Source of the DNA: Myxocyprinus asiaticus
Taxonomy: Eukaryota; Chordata; Actinopteri; Cypriniformes; Catostomidae
Assembly: GCF_019703515.2 (NCBI RefSeq)
Contig: NC_059388.1
Location: 3,395,479-3,459,478, forward strand
DNA length: 64,000 nucleotides
Reading direction: 5' to 3'
Shown: piece by piece, positions 59,984-64,000 of the stretch
How positions within the stretch are numbered: position 1 is the stretch's first letter
How the letters are laid out: each line of letters begins with the position of its first letter
Translations under genes and position numbers: made by a program
The notes under the pieces: generated by a model
The model's database searches: none
What the model was told of the DNA's origin: nothing
The model's input: only the letters and a program-made list of their open reading frames with translations

Positions 59984-60074
59984 TACAATACATTTTACAT
60001 CTCTGAAAATGAAAAGGTTTATAACAAATTACCCACTTCCGTTTATTCTCCAAAAACACATCAATTACAATAAT
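59984..60074 (+). repeat. ~90-bp direct repeat, copy 2
   Basis: Matches 58058-58150 with a few differences ('tacatctctgaaaatgaaaa' ... 'ttattctccaaaaacacatc' ... 'aattacaataataa'). Confidence 0.85.
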
Positions 60075-61257
60075 AAATATAGCGCAAGCAGCAATTATCG
60101 GGGTCAAGCACAGAAATGGCAAGAATTAGTGAAAATTGCATTTTTGTTAAAATTTTAGTCAAACTGCTCAAAAAGCAATGAATAGAATCACTTGTAATGT
60201 AACAGACACTTTGGCTGATGCCAAGAACAATGTATACCAATGACAAATGATTAAATTATCAAAAGTTATTAGCATTTTTAGAAACTTCATTATGATTTGA
60301 TGCAGCATGATACATCTTATCGTATTTCAATTATTTTATCAAAATACACACTCGGATAGATGTGAACTCTTTTTTTTTTTCATTTCATAATAAAATTGAT
60401 AAAACATTTAAATGCAATAGATTAAAATTAAATAAATTCCTTACAAAATGTTGCGAATGTTTTCTTCTTTAGTTGTCATATGAACAATCAGACAGTAAGT
60501 ATACTGAAGAGCTAGTTTAGCCCGTTAACTGGCATCGTCCCATATATGCTTTTTTTGCGTTTTTTATGTTTATTGGACTATATTACCTTCATATCCGACT
60601 TTAATCTTGACAAACCTTATATTGTTTGAAAGCTACAAGTCTCTAACTTCGAAATATGCCCACTGTATTGCGATCTGAATGACGTCATTACAGAAATGCA
60701 TTAAAATACTGAAAGAGTGGATTTTAAAACAAGCAACATGTGAGCGATATTACTTATCTTTTATATCTTCTGGTTTTGATCTGATCAGATGATGGCAGGA
60801 TATTCAAGCATACAATGCATGGAAAATGTCCATGACTGAAAGTAGACTTTGAAAATTGAAGAAAACTTTAGGAAAAAAACGACTGATCATCCTTTGCTTG
60901 TGTCGTCACATCAATTGATAAAATATTGATTATAAAACGTATTTCATCAATCAGCATTGAGGTCTTGGGGTCTCCGCTATTCCGGTGAAATGTCCGCTTT
61001 GTTTGAGCCCACCCACGAGTCTCTCTGTAATTCATAGGTGGAGCTGTCAATCAAACCAGATCAAAGGCTCCATGGCCTCTCCAAATGCGCATTGGCTGTT
61101 TCAGTGACTAGACCCAGCCAATGGATCGCTAGTCAAGATTTGATTGACAGGTCATGTAACCATTGGTATGACGTTTCTATGGTTACAGGGGTTGGCCTTG
61201 CTCATTCCAGAACAGTGACATCATCCTAATGTGTGTTTGGATAGAGAACCTAAGGCC
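60075..61257. other. Intergenic DNA, no gene seen
   Basis: 60870-61257 is less AT-rich, with phrases such as 'ccaatggatcgctagtc' and 'tgattgacaggtcatg'. It continues on the other side of the MITE at 62969. No coding signal. Confidence 0.4.
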
Positions 61258-61265
61258 TCCATTAC

Positions 61266-62960
61266 CAGAGGTGGGTAGATTTGCAAAAAACTGTACTCAA
61301 GTAAAAGTACAATTACTTTAAAAAAAGTAATTACTCAAGTAGAAGTAAAAGTGCTAACATAAATAATTACTTAAGTAAGAGTAAGAAAGTATCCAATTAA
61401 AAGAGTACTCAAGCGACTTTCTTCAGCAGAACACACATGAAGTTTTTTAGAAGAATATTTCAGCTCTGTAGGTCAGTACAATGCAAGTGAATGGGTGCCA
61501 AAATGTTTATGCTCCAAAAGCAAATTCAGGCACCATAAAAGTAATCCATACTCCAGTGGTTAAATCCTTATCTTCAGAAGTGATATGATAGGTGTGGGTG
61601 AGAAACAGATCAATATTTAAGTCTTTTTTGCTAGAAGTTCTTCTCCCAGCCCAGCAGAGGGCGATATGCAGAGAAGAATGTGAATCACCAAAACACAAGA
61701 AGAAGAATGTGAAAATGATCTGTTTATCATCCACACATTCTCATATCACATCGCTTCTGAAGATATTGATTTAACCACTGGAGTTTTATGGATTACTTTT
61801 ATGCTGACTTATATGATTTGTTTTAAGCTTTAAAATGTTGGCACCCATTCACTTTTTTGGACTAAAAGAGCTAAGAAATTCTTCAAAAAATCTTGTGTTC
61901 TGCAGAAGAAAGGAAGTCATATACATCTGGGATGGCATAAGGGTGAGTAAATGATGAGAGAATTTTCATTTTTGAGTGAACTATCCCTTTAAGGGGTCTT
62001 GTCAGATCTGGATGAATTTGTCAATAAGAAAAGAGGTTTGGAAACCTTTCTAGTAATTATTACAGTGAAAACGTGAACAGTGTCCCACAGGGAAATATAA
62101 ACCAAAGCAAGATCGTGTTTTATTAATGCCTACATTAGCTATTTCATAGCTTTTAGTTGTTAGTTCAGTGTAGTTAGTTTTCAGTGTCAAAAGTATTTTG
62201 ATCATAAGTTCTGTGCAGCAGTACTGTCTGCTCGTGCTCCAGTTGTCAATAACGCGATCGGCAGAGCAAAAGGCATTTACACTTCACATGGATTTTACAT
62301 GGATTTATACAGTTAATCAGCCCCAAGTAGCTGCAATGCGTAAATACTGCTTATGACATTCGGGATGCAGGACAAAGCGCACTGATATATTGCTGCAGAT
62401 TTAAAAATGTACACTTAAAAACCGATGTCACAAGAGCCCATATTTACAGAATCACCCTGAAAATTACCATCACCACATCACAGAAAAGCCTACATTAAAG
62501 CCAAAACTTACCTCAATGTGCTGCCTTAAGTTGGAGCTGCAATTTTAATCTTGAAATATCTGCTTGACTTGGTGTTAAATGAAGGTGCTGTATGACGAAA
62601 CTATTCTTTTTATTACTGTGCAGAGCTAAGAAAGTGTTTCACTTAGTTAGAAGCACTTGATGCTGCAGCAGTGATGGACTCATCTTGAGTGACAGTCTGT
62701 GACAGCGCACGCAGCTGTGTGAACTTACGCTGTCGTAAAAGTTCCATTCAATAATCTCTCAATAAATTACACATTCATTAAAATTAAACCCAGTAATGTA
62801 ACGACAGGAACGTCGCCCATTTTAATGAATTAAAAGTAAAAAAATGTCATTAGAAAAAAAAAGTACCCACTTTTAAACCTACTCTAAATGTAATTTTTTT
62901 TCCCAAAAGTTACTCAAGTGAATGTAACGGAGTAAATGTAGCACGTTACTACCCACTCTG
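61266..62960. mobile_element. hAT-type nonautonomous element, about 1.7 kb
   Basis: Ends 'cagaggtgggtagatttg' and 'gcacgttactacccactctg' are inverted repeats. Flanks TCCATTAC (61258-61265) and ACCATTAT (62961-62968) share CCATTA, a decayed 8-bp target duplication. The terminal regions carry 'actcaagtaaaagtacaatt' type motifs on the left and mirrored ones on the right. A foldback MITE lies inside. No transposase. Confidence 0.8.
61414..61988. mobile_element. Foldback MITE nested in the hAT-type element
   Basis: The left arm includes 'cttcagcagaacacac', 'agaatatttcagctctgtag', 'gtgaatgggtgcc', 'taatccatactccagtggtt' and 'agtgatatgataggtgtggg'. The right arm has the reverse complements ('cttctgaagatattgattta', 'ggcacccattcact', 'gtgttctgcagaagaaagga') and ends 'gtgaactatccct' before TTAA (61989-61992). 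The left tip is missing: the outer ~75 bp found on the right have no partner. Confidence 0.85.
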
Positions 62961-62968
62961 ACCATTAT

Positions 62969-63169
62969 GCACTGAGCTTTCTTCCGTTTCTGATGACCAA
63001 TCGGAGCCGAAATCTAACATTTTAGCTGCTTCTTTCAATGGATCTATGCAAAAACAGTACAATCTAGCTAGATTTGAGTACTTTGGAATAAGTTCCATTT
63101 AGTTTTGAGGAGTAATAAACGCCAAACCGGCAGGAGCGCATATTCTGTGTTTGGACTCTTAGCAGCTAT
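62969..63169. other. Intergenic DNA, no gene seen
   Basis: Continuation of the sequence interrupted by the MITE; 'gatgaccaatcggagccg' and similar, noncoding. Confidence 0.4.
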
Positions 63170-64000
63170 TAGGGATGGGCACGAGTACTCGGGCACTCGG
63201 ATGTGACAGCAATGATCGATCACGAAAACGATGATCGATGGTGATCACGCATGATGTGACTTTTCACTTAATTCAAAATTCAGTGACAGTTATCTGACAA
63301 CTAAACACAAATGTGTCAAAGAGGGAGCTTATTTTTAATTTTGAGAATGATTATGTTGTGGTTTTGAGGGGTACATTGATTATCAAAGACATCTCATAGC
63401 AACCAAACTGATATACCACGCAGCAATGCTATTGTTACGATCATAAAAAGAGAGTGTAATTAACTGTGTTTTGAACACCTGTCTCTGCAAAACGCTTGCT
63501 AAACACGTTTTATTATCATTTAATGTAATAATTTAAACTCGTTAATGGATATTATTTAATAAAAGTAAATGTTTGTTACTGATTGTAAACCTCCCTGCCC
63601 TAAGTGATGTAACACACTCCTGCATCTCGCCTAAATGGTAGTTGAAGATTTCCACACTAGTTTCCAAGTTAGAATTCCGACATAAAGTGTCATTCCGTTG
63701 CACTTTCCCCACCTGAAAGGTAGAAATTCAGACTCTCCGAGCTGAATGGAACGCTTCATGAATCAACACAGCAACAATACGGAGCATTTTCCACAGGAGC
63801 GAACACTTGGACACACACACCAGGCGCGTGTGGCAGTGGACTCAATGCATATACAGCAGGCGAGTGTTTCAAACAGCTAGACAAAGCGCAGCTAAATGGA
63901 ACAGAATGCAGTGTCTTCAAAACTGAAAGCGATTTGAAAATAGACAGTTCAGACAGTCACGGAAAAAACAGGTGCGCGTTTACTAAGATTACTACGGTAA
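63170..64000. repeat. Possible hAT-like element entering from 63170
   Basis: 'tagggatgggcacgagtact' followed by 'cgggcactcgg' is a typical start of a fish hAT repeat, and 'gatcgatcacgaaaacgatg' follows. The right end is not in the window. Nothing coding is visible to the window end. Confidence 0.45.

Overview
The window is vertebrate nuclear DNA from a ray-finned fish, most likely a cypriniform (carp or zebrafish relative). It has AT-rich, intron-bearing, CpG-decayed sequence. It carries tRNA-derived fish SINEs ending in the 'gctttggataaaagcgtctgccaaatg' type tail, Sleeping-Beauty-like Tc1 elements, TTAA-flanked 'ggtgaactatccctttaa' foldback MITEs, a Ngaro-type tyrosine-recombinase retrotransposon, L2-type LINEs and a PIF/Harbinger element. 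There is no bacterial-style gene organisation.

Only one host gene is visible: the 3' end of a TBC1D22-family RabGAP gene (tbc1d22a is the best guess) on the + strand. The penultimate coding exon is 7501-7596 and the last coding exon is 41300-41428. Both are joined in phase 0 with good splice sites, and a 3' UTR with an AATAAA follows near 42000. Everything from 7597 to 41299 is its final 33.7-kb intron, 1-7500 is the preceding intron, and 42.0-64.0 kb is downstream intergenic DNA without a recognisable host gene.

Layout. 1-7.5 kb: MITE and hAT fragments, two SINEs and a 2.07-kb solo LTR with a GGCC target duplication. 7.6-14.5 kb: LINE fragments, a minus-strand LTR with a primer-binding-site stub, and a minus-strand LINE end. 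14.6-15.9 kb: a large imperfect palindrome. 18.5-26.2 kb: a MITE, a hAT element (perfect 8-bp TSD) that swallowed a Sleeping-Beauty-like Tc1, a second Tc1 half and a solo LTR. 28.0-30.8 kb: an end-to-end PIF/Harbinger transposon with both of its genes. 34.2-40.9 kb: an internally deleted Tc1, a 5'-truncated L2 LINE and two further Tc1-type elements. 44.7-49.6 kb: a hAT MITE, then a hAT element containing a Kolobok-like TTAA element with THAP relics. 50.3-54.9 kb: a MITE abutting a Ngaro-like element with A1...B1-A2-B2 split repeats. 57.4-63 kb: foldback MITEs, a duplicated 90-bp segment and a hAT-type MITE with another MITE inside it.

No element appears able to move by itself. Transposase and RT reading frames carry stops, frameshifts, internal deletions or lost catalytic residues. 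The nested insertions with target-site duplications give a readable relative chronology. The features closest to something unusual are the near-intact two-gene Harbinger, the Ngaro element whose recombinase position is occupied by a ~131-bp tandem array, and the 1.3-kb palindrome.
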